From Sebaldella sp. S0638 (GTDB taxonomy: Bacteria > Fusobacteriota > Fusobacteriia > Fusobacteriales > Leptotrichiaceae), in NCBI RefSeq assembly GCF_024158605.1, contig NZ_JAMZGM010000029.1, positions 1 to 43,141 on the forward strand: a stretch of DNA of 43,141 nt, written 5' to 3'. How positions within the stretch are numbered: the first letter of the stretch is position 1; each line of letters opens with the position of its first letter. Shown here piece by piece: positions 1 to 7,894 of this stretch. The translations under genes were made by a program, and so were the position numbers. The notes under the pieces were generated by a model. The model searched no databases. It was not told the origin of the DNA and worked only from the letters and a program-made list of their open reading frames with translations.

Positions 1-126
1 TATCCGAATTTTCCGCAGCAGTTTTTGGCAATGATCCCTTATGTACTGACATTATTAGCACTGGTAGGATTCGTAGGAAAAGCAAAGGCACCGGCTTCTT
101 CGGGACAGCCTTATGAGAAACAATAG
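1..126 (+). CDS. ABC transporter permease, C-terminal end (partial)
   Basis: The frame is open from the first base and stops at a TAG at 124-126, leaving 41 residues. It contains a hydrophobic segment (AMIPYVLTLLALVGFVG) and a short polar tail (KAKAPASSGQPYEKQ). This is how the second permease of BmpA-type nucleoside/simple-sugar ABC transporters (YufQ family) usually ends. Only the last membrane helix is visible, so the family call leans on context: nucleoside phosphorylase, deoC, deoB, deoD and cdd follow directly in the same direction. The product would be an inner-membrane subunit importing nucleosides. Confidence is moderate because most of the gene lies outside the window. Confidence 0.6.
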   Translation, partial: YPNFPQQFLAMIPYVLTLLALVGFVGKAKAPASSGQPYEKQ

Positions 127-174
127 AGATATAAAACTTGAGATAAAATAATTTTTGTGAAAGAGGTGATATTT

Positions 175-1482
175 TTGAGAGCTGTAGACATTATAGAAAA
201 GAAAAGAGACAAAAAAGAAATTACAAATGAAGAGATTAGTTTTCTGTTATCCAATTATCTGAATGAGGAAATACCTGATTATCAAATGGCGGCATTTTTA
301 ATGGCGGTATATTTTAACGGTATGACTGATGCAGAACTTTTGGAATTCACAAAAGAAATGAGAGATTCCGGAGATGTAATTGATTTTGACGGACTGGCAA
401 GATTCCATGTGGATAAACACAGTACAGGCGGTGTAGGAGATAAGGTAACAATAGCACTTGAGCCGATAATGTCAGCACTGGGAATGGGAAGTACAAAGCT
501 TTCCGGAAAAGGTCTGGGGCATACAGGAGGAACAATTGATAAATTTGAGGCGATAAAAGGTTTCAGATTCTCAAATACTAAAGAAGAAGTAATAGAAATA
601 GCAAATAAGACAGGAATAGGACTTATGGGCTACAGTGACAAAATAGTACCTCTTGATAAAAAATTATATTCATTAAGGGATGTTACTGCCACTGTAGCAA
701 GTATTCCCCTTATAGCAAGCAGTATAATGAGTAAAAAGCTGGCAATTCATTCTGATGCAATTATTCTGGATGTAAAAACAGGTAACGGAGCATTCATGAA
801 AACACTTCCTGACGCTGTAGAACTGGCTCGTACTATGCTTAAAATAGGAAAAGGTTTTGACAGAAAGATCGTAGCAGTAATAAGTAACATGGATCAGCCT
901 TTGGGATGTGCTGTAGGGAATGCCAATGAAGTAATAGAAGCAATAGAAACACTGAAAGGAAACGGTCCTGAAGATTTTACGGAACTTGTTTATAATATTG
1001 CCGCGCTTGCATTAAAGCTGAAAGGCGATGTTAATACCCTTGAAGAAGGAATGGTAAAGGTAAAAGAAGTAGTAGACAACAGAAGTGCCCTTGAAAAATT
1101 TGCACTATTTATAAAAGAAAGCGGCGGAGATCCTGAAATAGTAAATGATTATTCACTGCTTCCTGCATATTCGGGAACTCTTGAGGTAAAATCAGAGGAA
1201 GAAGGATATGTCAGCCAGATTCTTGCAGAAGAGATAGGAAAAGCTGCAATGATAATAGGTGCAGGAAGAGCAACAAAAGAAGACGAGATAGATCACAGTG
1301 TCGGAGTGCTTGTTTTGAAAAAAGTAGGAGATTTTGTTAAAAAGGGCGACGTTATAGCTAAAATCTGTTATAATGATAGTAAGTATGCAGACAATTCGAA
1401 AAAAATGATTTTGGGTGCATACAAATTCAGCAAGGAAAAAGTAGAAAAACCAAAAATTATTTTTGAAATTCTGGAAGCTTAA
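175..1482 (+). CDS. pdp: Pyrimidine-nucleoside phosphorylase
   Basis: A cytosolic enzyme that splits uridine, thymidine or deoxyuridine with phosphate into the free base and (deoxy)ribose-1-phosphate. The phosphate-binding segment KHSTGGVGDK is at residues 81-90 and the family signature SGKGLGHTGGTIDKFE at 110-125. Length (435 aa) is normal for the family. I start at the TTG at 175, because the site AAGAGGTG at 161-168 lies about 6 bases upstream and the product then begins MRAVDII, as Pdp proteins do. A GTG at 157 is in frame but sits upstream of that ribosome site. It follows the ABC permease by 48 bases and leads the salvage genes. It could equally be called deoA, but Gram-positive-type Pdp accepts both uridine and thymidine. 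Confidence 0.93.
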   Translation: MRAVDIIEKKRDKKEITNEEISFLLSNYLNEEIPDYQMAAFLMAVYFNGMTDAELLEFTKEMRDSGDVIDFDGLARFHVDKHSTGGVGDKVTIALEPIMSALGMGSTKLSGKGLGHTGGTIDKFEAIKGFRFSNTKEEVIEIANKTGIGLMGYSDKIVPLDKKLYSLRDVTATVASIPLIASSIMSKKLAIHSDAIILDVKTGNGAFMKTLPDAVELARTMLKIGKGFDRKIVAVISNMDQPLGCAVGNANEVIEAIETLKGNGPEDFTELVYNIAALALKLKGDVNTLEEGMVKVKEVVDNRSALEKFALFIKESGGDPEIVNDYSLLPAYSGTLEVKSEEEGYVSQILAEEIGKAAMIIGAGRATKEDEIDHSVGVLVLKKVGDFVKKGDVIAKICYNDSKYADNSKKMILGAYKFSKEKVEKPKIIFEILEA

Positions 1483-1521
1483 GAAACAGAGATAAAACTA
1501 AATTTTTTATTAGGAGGAAAA

Positions 1522-2187
1522 ATGAAAATAAATCAGTATATTGATCACACATTATTAAAAGCAACGGCTACTAAAGCTGAAATCAAAGAAATATGCGACG
1601 AGGCAAAAAAATATAATTTTTATGCAGTATGTGTAAACGGGTCTTATGTACCTTATGCAAAAGAAGAATTAAAGGATTCAGGTGTAAATATAGCAGCGGT
1701 TATCGGGTTTCCGTTAGGTGCAATGTCTACAAAGGCAAAAGTTTTTGAAGCTGAACAGGCTGTAAAAGACGGTGCAACAGAAATAGATATGGTTATTCAG
1801 ATCGGAAAGCTGATAGACGGTGATTATGAATATGTGGAAAATGACATCAGAGAAATAAAAAAGGCAATAGGAGACAATGTATTAAAAGTAATAATAGAAA
1901 CTTGTTATCTTACTGACGATCAAAAGAAAAAAGCCTGCGAGCTTGCATTAAATGCCAAAGCAGATTACGTAAAAACTTCTACTGGATTCGGTACAGGAGG
2001 AGCTACTTTCGAAGATGTAAAATTAATGAAAGATGTAGTAAAAGACAATGCAAAAGTAAAAGCCAGCGGAGGGGTAAAAGATTACGAAACTGCTGAAAAA
2101 TATGTAGAACTTGGTGCTTCAAGACTTGGAACAAGTTCAGGAGTAAAAATTATCGAAGGTGAAGCAGTAGGAGAAAATGATTATTAA
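1522..2187 (+). CDS. deoC: Deoxyribose-phosphate aldolase
   Basis: Cleaves 2-deoxyribose-5-phosphate to glyceraldehyde-3-phosphate and acetaldehyde, the last step of deoxynucleoside breakdown. The Schiff-base lysine is K151 in VKTSTGFGTGG. The helper residues are D89 (TEIDMV) and K180 (VKASGG), matching the Asp-Lys-Lys triad of class I DERA enzymes. The length of 221 aa is the short form found in Firmicutes and Fusobacteria. An AGGAGGAAAA ribosome site sits just before the ATG. It is 39 bases downstream of pdp and so in the same operon, and it consumes the product of the phosphopentomutase encoded next. Confidence 0.96.
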   Translation: MKINQYIDHTLLKATATKAEIKEICDEAKKYNFYAVCVNGSYVPYAKEELKDSGVNIAAVIGFPLGAMSTKAKVFEAEQAVKDGATEIDMVIQIGKLIDGDYEYVENDIREIKKAIGDNVLKVIIETCYLTDDQKKKACELALNAKADYVKTSTGFGTGGATFEDVKLMKDVVKDNAKVKASGGVKDYETAEKYVELGASRLGTSSGVKIIEGEAVGENDY

Positions 2188-2300
2188 TCTTTTTCAGCGT
2201 CATTTTGTCGGCAAAGTAAATCAAATGCTGATTTCACAAGAAAGTTTAACTTTATACAGACATATTTGTATTAGCTGTCAGGAAGCAGGGAGGTAAAAAA

Positions 2301-3479
2301 ATGAGCAAAATAAACAGAGTAACACTAATAGTATTAGATAGTGTGGGGGCAGGAGAATTACCAGATGCAGAAGATTTCGGAGACACAGGTTCCAATACAC
2401 TGGGAAATCTTTCAAAAGCAACAGGAGGACTTGATCTTCCAAATATGCAGAAAATAGGACTCGGGAATATTACTGATATCACAGGTGTAGCACCGAATAA
2501 CAGTCCTGACGGAGCATACGGAAAAGCAAAAGAAGTATCAATAGGTAAAGATACTACTACAGGACATTGGGAGATGGCGGGAGTAATCCTTGAGAGACCA
2601 TTTCCTAACTATATGCAGGGCTTTTCAGAGGAAGTAATAAAAGAGTTTGAGGAAAAAACAGGCAGAGGAGTGCTTTGGAATAAAGCTGCTTCTGGAACTG
2701 TGGTAATAGAAGACTGTGGTGAAGAACAGATGAAAACAGGTAAATGGATAGTGTATTCATCAGCAGACCCTGTTTTTCAGATTGCTGCCAATGAAGAAAT
2801 AATACCTTTGGAAGAACTATATAAGGCCTGCGAAATAGCACTTGAAATATGCAATAAAAAATCGCCTGTTTCAAGAGTAATAGCAAGACCGTTTGTGGGA
2901 CAGAAAAAGGGAGAATTCAAAAGAACATCAAACAGACATGATTTTTCGATACAGCCGCCGGGTGTAACTGTACTGGATAAATTAAGTGAAGCTGGTAAGG
3001 ATGTAGTAGGAATAGGAAAAATTTATGATATTTTCGCCGGAAGAGGAATCACTGATACGAGAAAGACAAATAAAGATGACCTTGACGGAATTAAAAAAAC
3101 ACTTGAAGCATTAAAAGAAGATACAAACGGACTTATATTTACAAACCTTGTTGATTTCGATATGCTTTACGGTCACAGAAGAGATACAGAAGGATATAAA
3201 AATGCTCTTGAATTATTTGATAAGTGGCTTCCTGAAATAGAGAAAAATCTTCGTGATGACGAGATACTTATAATAACAGCAGACCACGGAAATGATCCTA
3301 CATATAAAGGAACAGACCATACAAGAGAGTATATACCAATACTGATTTACGGTAAACATGTGAAAAAAGGTGTAAATATCGGTACAAGAGAAAGTTTTAC
3401 AGATATAGCGGCAACAATAGAAGAAATTTTGCTTGGTAATAAAACAAAAGGAAGTTTTGCTGATATTATTTTGGATTAA
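2301..3479 (+). CDS. deoB: Phosphopentomutase
   Basis: Interconverts (deoxy)ribose-1-phosphate and (deoxy)ribose-5-phosphate, linking the phosphorylases to DeoC. It is a dinuclear-manganese enzyme of the alkaline phosphatase superfamily. Visible ligands are D13 (VLDSVGAGELPDA), the phospho-acceptor T85 in DTTTGHWE (84-91), D328/H329 (TADHGND) and H340 (GTDHTREY). The length of 392 aa is normal. A GGGAGGTAAAA ribosome site precedes the ATG. The 113 bases between deoC and this gene are longer than the other gaps in the operon; I see no convincing terminator or promoter there. Confidence 0.96.
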   Translation: MSKINRVTLIVLDSVGAGELPDAEDFGDTGSNTLGNLSKATGGLDLPNMQKIGLGNITDITGVAPNNSPDGAYGKAKEVSIGKDTTTGHWEMAGVILERPFPNYMQGFSEEVIKEFEEKTGRGVLWNKAASGTVVIEDCGEEQMKTGKWIVYSSADPVFQIAANEEIIPLEELYKACEIALEICNKKSPVSRVIARPFVGQKKGEFKRTSNRHDFSIQPPGVTVLDKLSEAGKDVVGIGKIYDIFAGRGITDTRKTNKDDLDGIKKTLEALKEDTNGLIFTNLVDFDMLYGHRRDTEGYKNALELFDKWLPEIEKNLRDDEILIITADHGNDPTYKGTDHTREYIPILIYGKHVKKGVNIGTRESFTDIAATIEEILLGNKTKGSFADIILD

Positions 3480-3512
3480 TATGATATTTAATATAGGAAA
3501 CGGAGTGGTTAG

Positions 3513-5162
3513 ATGAAAAAGATGATGATTTTTTTATCGATGTTGTTATCGGTAGTTTTATTGGGGAAAGAGGTTAATATTACCATACTTGGTACATCAG
3601 ATGTACACGGAAGAATGGTGCCGTGGAATTATTCCACAGATAAAGCAGACTTTTCGGGATCTTACAGTCAGATTTCGGAAATAATAAAAGATTACAGACA
3701 AAACAGTAAAAATGTTATTGTAGTAGATATAGGAGATATAATTCAGGATAATTATATAGAAAAGTTCATTAATGAACCTCAGCATCCGGCAATGACAGCG
3801 TTAAACGAAATGAAGTACGACATAATCATACCGGGGAACCATGAATTTAACTTTGGTATGGATGCTTTGGACAAAGTGCTTAAGCAGTTTAACGGAAAAG
3901 TTCTGTCAGCCAATATTTATTACAAAACCGGAGAAAGATATCTGGACCCAAGTACGATAATGACAGTAGACGGAATAAAAGTAGGAATAATAGGTGCAAC
4001 CACTCCTTTGGTAGAACAGTTTGAAGAAGAATCAGGAAATGTTAAGGATATGAGATTTGCAATGCCTGCAGATGAGATAAGAAAAGAAGTTCAGAATCTG
4101 AAAAAGCAGGGTGCAGATGTAATAATACTTCTTGCACATATGGGACTTCCAAATGAAAATAATATACCGGGAACAGGTGTAGTAGACATAGCAAATGAAG
4201 TATCAGGGATTGATGTAATTATAGCGGGACATGAGCATAAAAATGTAAGTAAACAGGTAGTAAACGGTACTATAATAACTGAGCCTTACAGATACGGAGC
4301 TGCAATTTCGGTAGTTGATCTGAAATTTAACGTGGATAACAAAGGTAAAAAGACACTGGTAGCTAAAGATGCAAAAACTATAAGTGTAAACAGTGAAAAA
4401 TCAGATAAAAAAGTAGAGGAGATATATGCTCCGTACAGCGAAATATTAATTAAAGATGCAAATATAAAAGTAGGAGAAACTGCAAATGACCTTGTGCCGC
4501 AGGTGCTGGTACACGGAATACCTTCTATTTATATGAAAGATTCAGGATTATCGACATTATTTGGTGATGTACAGATTTATTACAGTAAGGCTGATGTAGT
4601 TTCATTCCTTGTGGATAATAAAAAAGCAGTGCTTAACAAAGGTGATATCAAGAAAAAAGATATAGCCAACAATTACCAGTATACTTCCGGGGAAACTACA
4701 GTATATGAATTTACAGGTAAGGATCTGAAAGATTATATGGAATGGTCGGCAGCATATTTTGATACTGTGAAACCGGGAGATAAAGATTACAGATATGATC
4801 CTGTAAGAGGTGCATCAAAGTACATGACATATGATATGTTCGGCGGAGTAAAGTATAAAATAGATTTGAGAGAAGCTCCGGGGAACAGAATAAAAGACCT
4901 TAGACTGGTAAAAGGTAATAAAAAAGTAACTGATGATATGAAGATAAAAGTAGGATTAAATGCATACAGATATGAAATGCTGGTAGGGAAAGGCGGACCG
5001 CTGGAAGGCAGAAGAGTAAATCCTATCTGGGATTCTAAAACTGCATTTGGTGAAGAAGAAGGAACTATCAGAAATATGACTATCAGATATATCAGAGATG
5101 TAAAAAAAGGTAAAATAGACGGTAAGGCACATGGTTACTGGGAAGTAATAGGAATTGAATAA
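3513..5162 (+). CDS. Exported 5'-nucleotidase / metallophosphoesterase
   Basis: Residues 1-18 form a signal peptide (MKKMMIFLSMLLSVVLLG), so the enzyme works outside the cytoplasm. The N-terminal calcineurin-like domain shows the two-metal motifs TSDVHG (28-33), GDIIQDN, GNHEFNFG, LLAHMG and GHEH in the usual order. The second half is the 5'-nucleotidase C-terminal domain, which binds the nucleoside part. The family hydrolyses nucleoside monophosphates and often 2',3'-cyclic nucleotides. In this operon its likely role is to turn external nucleotides into importable nucleosides. It lies 33 bases after deoB and 24 before deoD. The exact substrate cannot be read from sequence. Confidence 0.9.
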   Translation: MKKMMIFLSMLLSVVLLGKEVNITILGTSDVHGRMVPWNYSTDKADFSGSYSQISEIIKDYRQNSKNVIVVDIGDIIQDNYIEKFINEPQHPAMTALNEMKYDIIIPGNHEFNFGMDALDKVLKQFNGKVLSANIYYKTGERYLDPSTIMTVDGIKVGIIGATTPLVEQFEEESGNVKDMRFAMPADEIRKEVQNLKKQGADVIILLAHMGLPNENNIPGTGVVDIANEVSGIDVIIAGHEHKNVSKQVVNGTIITEPYRYGAAISVVDLKFNVDNKGKKTLVAKDAKTISVNSEKSDKKVEEIYAPYSEILIKDANIKVGETANDLVPQVLVHGIPSIYMKDSGLSTLFGDVQIYYSKADVVSFLVDNKKAVLNKGDIKKKDIANNYQYTSGETTVYEFTGKDLKDYMEWSAAYFDTVKPGDKDYRYDPVRGASKYMTYDMFGGVKYKIDLREAPGNRIKDLRLVKGNKKVTDDMKIKVGLNAYRYEMLVGKGGPLEGRRVNPIWDSKTAFGEEEGTIRNMTIRYIRDVKKGKIDGKAHGYWEVIGIE

Positions 5163-5186
5163 ACATAAAAAAAACAGGAGGAAAAA

Positions 5187-5888
5187 ATGAGTGTACATAT
5201 AGCAGCAAAAAAAGGGGAAATAGCAGAAACAGTACTGCTTCCGGGAGATCCGCTCAGAGCAAAATATATAGCAGAAAAATATCTGGAAAATCCTGTGCAG
5301 TATAATAATGTAAGAGGAATGATGGGATTTACCGGAACATATAAAGGAAAAAAAGTATCTGTTCAGGGAACGGGTATGGGAATACCTTCAATCTCGATTT
5401 ATGCCACTGAACTAATCACTGAATACGGATGTAAAAATTTGATAAGAATAGGAAGTGCCGGTTCATACCAAAAAGATGTAAAAATAAGAGATATCATAGT
5501 GGCAATGGCTACTTCTACTGATTCTAACATAAATAACCTTAGATTCCCCGGAGGAGCTAATTTTGCACCTACTGCAAGCTATGAACTTTTCGCAAAGGCT
5601 ACAGCTGCTGCAAAAGAAAAAGGGATAGAATTCAAAGCAGGGAATGTAATGTCAAGTGACACTTTCTACGGTGATGATAAAGATGCTTGGAAACACTGGG
5701 CAGACTTTGGTATTCTGTGTGTGGAAATGGAAGCAGCAGGGCTTTACACACTTGGTGCAAAATATAATGTTAATGCACTTGCAATTCTTACTATCAGCGA
5801 TTCGCTGGTAACAGGTGAAGCTACAACGTCTGAAGAAAGAGAAAAAACTTTTAATGACATGATAGAGATGGCTTTAGGTACTCTTTAA
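5187..5888 (+). CDS. deoD: Purine-nucleoside phosphorylase, DeoD type
   Basis: Phosphorolysis of purine (deoxy)ribonucleosides to base plus (deoxy)ribose-1-phosphate, in the cytosol. Diagnostic segments are [10 protein letters not shown] near residue 20 (phosphate site), RIGSAGSY near 88, VEMEAAGLY in the ribose pocket, and LTISDS with the catalytic Asp. The length of 233 aa and this motif set match the hexameric bacterial DeoD class rather than the trimeric PunA class. A CAGGAGG ribosome site precedes the ATG. It covers the purine arm while Pdp covers the pyrimidine arm, and both feed DeoB and DeoC. Confidence 0.96.
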   Translation: MSVHIAAKKGEIAETVLLPGDPLRAKYIAEKYLENPVQYNNVRGMMGFTGTYKGKKVSVQGTGMGIPSISIYATELITEYGCKNLIRIGSAGSYQKDVKIRDIIVAMATSTDSNINNLRFPGGANFAPTASYELFAKATAAAKEKGIEFKAGNVMSSDTFYGDDKDAWKHWADFGILCVEMEAAGLYTLGAKYNVNALAILTISDSLVTGEATTSEEREKTFNDMIEMALGTL

Positions 5889-5914
5889 AAAATATAACAT
5901 TATAAGGAGAGTTT

Positions 5915-6316
5915 ATGACAAACTTATCTGAAAAAGAAATTCTCGGGCTTATAGATGAAGCTATAGAAATTTCGAAAAAGGCTTATGTTAATTATTCTCA
6001 TTTTCCTGTAGGAGCGGTGCTTATAGATGAGAACGGAAGAAAATTCAAAGGGGTAAATGTAGAAAATGCCTCATTCGGATTATCTCTCTGTGCTGAAAGA
6101 AACGCTATTACTACTGCTGTTACAGATGGAATGAAAAAGATAAAAACACTGGTGGTTACAGGTGATACCGAAAAACCTATCAGTCCCTGCGGGGCATGCA
6201 GACAGTTTATGCTGGAATTTGCAGATGAGAATACGGTAATAATATTATCGAATTATAAAAGAGAATATAAAATATGCAGTATGGAAGACCTGCTTCCTTA
6301 TTCGTTTAAGCTTTAA
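5915..6316 (+). CDS. cdd: Cytidine deaminase
   Basis: Converts cytidine or deoxycytidine to (deoxy)uridine, which Pdp can then split. The zinc ligands are C59 in SLCAERNA, with catalytic E61, and C92 and C95 in PCGACRQ. The length of 133 aa is the homotetrameric short form. It lies 26 bases after deoD and is the last gene of the salvage operon, since a strong hairpin terminator follows within 10 bases. An AAGGAGAG ribosome site precedes the ATG. Confidence 0.96.
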   Translation: MTNLSEKEILGLIDEAIEISKKAYVNYSHFPVGAVLIDENGRKFKGVNVENASFGLSLCAERNAITTAVTDGMKKIKTLVVTGDTEKPISPCGACRQFMLEFADENTVIILSNYKREYKICSMEDLLPYSFKL

Positions 6317-6324
6317 TATACAGG

Positions 6325-6373
6325 AAAAAACTGTCTCTGTTCAGAATAATCACTGAAAATGAGACAGTTTTTT
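6325..6373. terminator. Bidirectional terminator after cdd
   Basis: A 13-bp perfect inverted repeat (AAAAAACTGTCTC at 6325-6337 with its complement at 6361-6373) flanks a small inner TCAG/CTGA stem. The A-run on one side and T-run on the other allow it to work on both strands. It separates the + strand salvage operon from the convergent gene at 6383-6982. Confidence 0.9.
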
Positions 6374-6382
6374 ATGTTAATT

Positions 6383-6982
6383 TTATTCTTTTGTTATACG
6401 ATAAGCTTTGACTCCGGTAATTTCTGTTAGATACAGAGGATTCAGCGTCCATGCTTCTGCTATATCCATGACATCTTCTTCATCAGGAAGAACACAGTCT
6501 TCGGGTTCATCTGCTACGGAATAGTTCATATTGAAATCCTTCTCTTCTTTTGTTTTTTCTCCTTTATCCAGAGGCACTTTCATTTCAAGTGTATAAAAAC
6601 CTCTTATAATTTCATTGTTTTCAAATTTGAACCATCCATAAACATCTGATACTGTGTGAGTTAAAAAATAATATACAGTGTCAAAATGACGGCTTAATTC
6701 TCTTAAGTCATCAAATTCCAGTTCCCAATTTCTATTTAATTTACACAGTTCCAGATGACGGTCATTTATAATTATCATATCCGAATGTGTGTCAGTTATG
6801 ATACCGATATTATCTTTATTAATACTTTCTATATTATTCAGTACCTCAAGGACTTTTTTCGCCGATTTGGATTTTATTACAGCCCAATGGGTTTGAAAGC
6901 CAAAATTTTCGACCTCTGTTTCTGTAAGAACATAGCGTTTTTCCAAAGTTTCATTTTTCTTCTTTCTGAATAAATTAAACAT
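6383..6982 (-). CDS. Cytosolic protein of unknown function
   Basis: 199 aa with no signal peptide or membrane helix. It begins with a basic stretch (MFNLFRKKKNE) and is rich in Asp/Glu towards the end. Segments such as THWAVIKSKSAKKVLEVL (about 30-47), RELSRHFDTVYYFLTHTV (about 95-112) and a C-terminal PDEEDVMDIAEAWTLNP resemble, from memory, a widespread bacterial family with WAIKT... and PDE..VM.IA..WS.NP signatures and no assigned function. That link is weak and I give no function. The GGGGTGAAC ribosome site and the ATG agree. It is transcribed alone, converging on cdd and diverging from the gene at 7151. Confidence 0.75.
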   Translation of the reverse strand: MFNLFRKKKNETLEKRYVLTETEVENFGFQTHWAVIKSKSAKKVLEVLNNIESINKDNIGIITDTHSDMIIINDRHLELCKLNRNWELEFDDLRELSRHFDTVYYFLTHTVSDVYGWFKFENNEIIRGFYTLEMKVPLDKGEKTKEEKDFNMNYSVADEPEDCVLPDEEDVMDIAEAWTLNPLYLTEITGVKAYRITKE

Positions 6983-7101
6983 AGTTCACCCCATTTAAAA
7001 AAAATTATATTTTATATAATAACATATAATTCTTAATTTTGTAAGTGATTAAAAATTAAAGATATATTCTGAAAAAAATTTCTATTTTTAAAATATTTTT
7101 T

Positions 7102-7130
7102 TTGTAATAAATTAGAATAAATGTTAGAAT
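7102..7130 (+). promoter_or_regulatory. Sigma-70-type promoter for the 7151 gene
   Basis: TTGTAA at 7102-7107, a 17-bp spacer, and TAGAAT at 7125-7130 preceded by an extended TG. The expected transcript starts near 7137, giving a very short leader before the ribosome site AGGTGG. Confidence 0.6.
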
Positions 7131-7150
7131 ATTAATATGGAGGTGGTAAT

Positions 7151-7672
7151 ATGAAAAAATTACATCTGCTTTGTTTTCTGGGTTTTCTGATTCTGGTACT
7201 TCCATGTTTTGGAGATATAAAATGGGGAACCGGAAAAGAAGAAGCACTGAAATATTTCGGTACAAGCTATGAAACTTCCGACTGCGGCGGCGGGACAGTA
7301 TGCTACACATATAAGAATATACAAAAATCAGGTGTTCTGTTTGCTGAAACCGGTCTGAGATTTTTGGATAATAAACTAATCTCATGGTATGGAGCAAGTG
7401 ATGTAGATTCTAAAACTGCTTTGGAAATAATGAAAAAATTTGAGCAGGAATACGGGATGAAATTTGAATATATCGAAGAAGGCGGAATAAGCAGATTATT
7501 CCATAAGAGCGATGACGGAGAGGTTTATGTCTTTCTTATGAAAGATGATCCGGCATATTATTTTACGGTTTATTATAAAGGGGCAGAAGAAATAAAGCTT
7601 GAAGCTGAGAAAGAAAGAGAAATAGAACGTATTCAACATATCGAAAGAGAAAAAACGAGAAAGGATATCTAA
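7151..7672 (+). CDS. Exported protein of unknown function
   Basis: 173 aa. Residues 1-21 form a signal peptide ending near CFGD, so the protein should be periplasmic or secreted. The mature part starts IKWGTGKEEALKYFG, a pattern seen in small periplasmic proteins that follow the W-G-x-S/T-x-E-E motif, and has a cysteine pair in DCGGGTVC. The last 25 residues are a highly charged helix (EKEREIERIQHIEREK). It stands alone between its own promoter and a terminator. I do not recognise a function. Confidence 0.75.
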   Translation: MKKLHLLCFLGFLILVLPCFGDIKWGTGKEEALKYFGTSYETSDCGGGTVCYTYKNIQKSGVLFAETGLRFLDNKLISWYGASDVDSKTALEIMKKFEQEYGMKFEYIEEGGISRLFHKSDDGEVYVFLMKDDPAYYFTVYYKGAEEIKLEAEKEREIERIQHIEREKTRKDI

Positions 7673-7711
7673 AAAGTTTTATGGAGTATTTTATGAGAAG
7701 TTTAATATGAG

Positions 7712-7745
7712 AAATGGCAATGCATAGATGTAGGTGCCATTTTTT
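7712..7745 (+). terminator. Rho-independent terminator
   Basis: An 8-bp stem (AAATGGCA at 7712-7719 with TGCCATTT at 7735-7742) followed by a T-run. It ends the unit starting at 7151. Confidence 0.7.
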
Positions 7746-7814
7746 ATTTAACTGAAAAATGTAGATTTTATATAAAATGAAAAAAATTAATTAATTAAAA
7801 AATTAAAAACAGAG

Positions 7815-7842
7815 TTGACAATTCGAAAAAAAGTGGTAAAAA
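7815..7842 (+). promoter_or_regulatory. Promoter for the sodium:solute symporter gene
   Basis: A perfect TTGACA at 7815-7820 is followed after 16 bp by TAAAAA at 7837-7842. Downstream, at 7849-7870, TGAGTG and CGCTCA can pair around a T-rich loop in the predicted leader. The rest of the 7673-7894 gap holds only the terminator at 7712 and AT-rich sequence. Confidence 0.6.
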
Positions 7843-7894
7843 TAAATGTGAGTGAATTTTTTTTCGCTCAAAATAAAAGCAGAGGAGTGGTTAG

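Noticed and set aside
2605-2886. Minus-strand reading frames inside deoB and many other genes
   Set aside because: They mirror real genes on the other strand, lack ribosome sites, and have low-complexity Ile/Phe/Leu-rich products typical of antisense frames in AT-rich DNA.
3502-3515. The identical 14 bases GGAGTGGTTAGATG before the nucleotidase and at 7884-7897 before the symporter
   Set aside because: Both are just ribosome site plus start codon; a shared 14-mer at this position is likely to be coincidence and the flanks differ.
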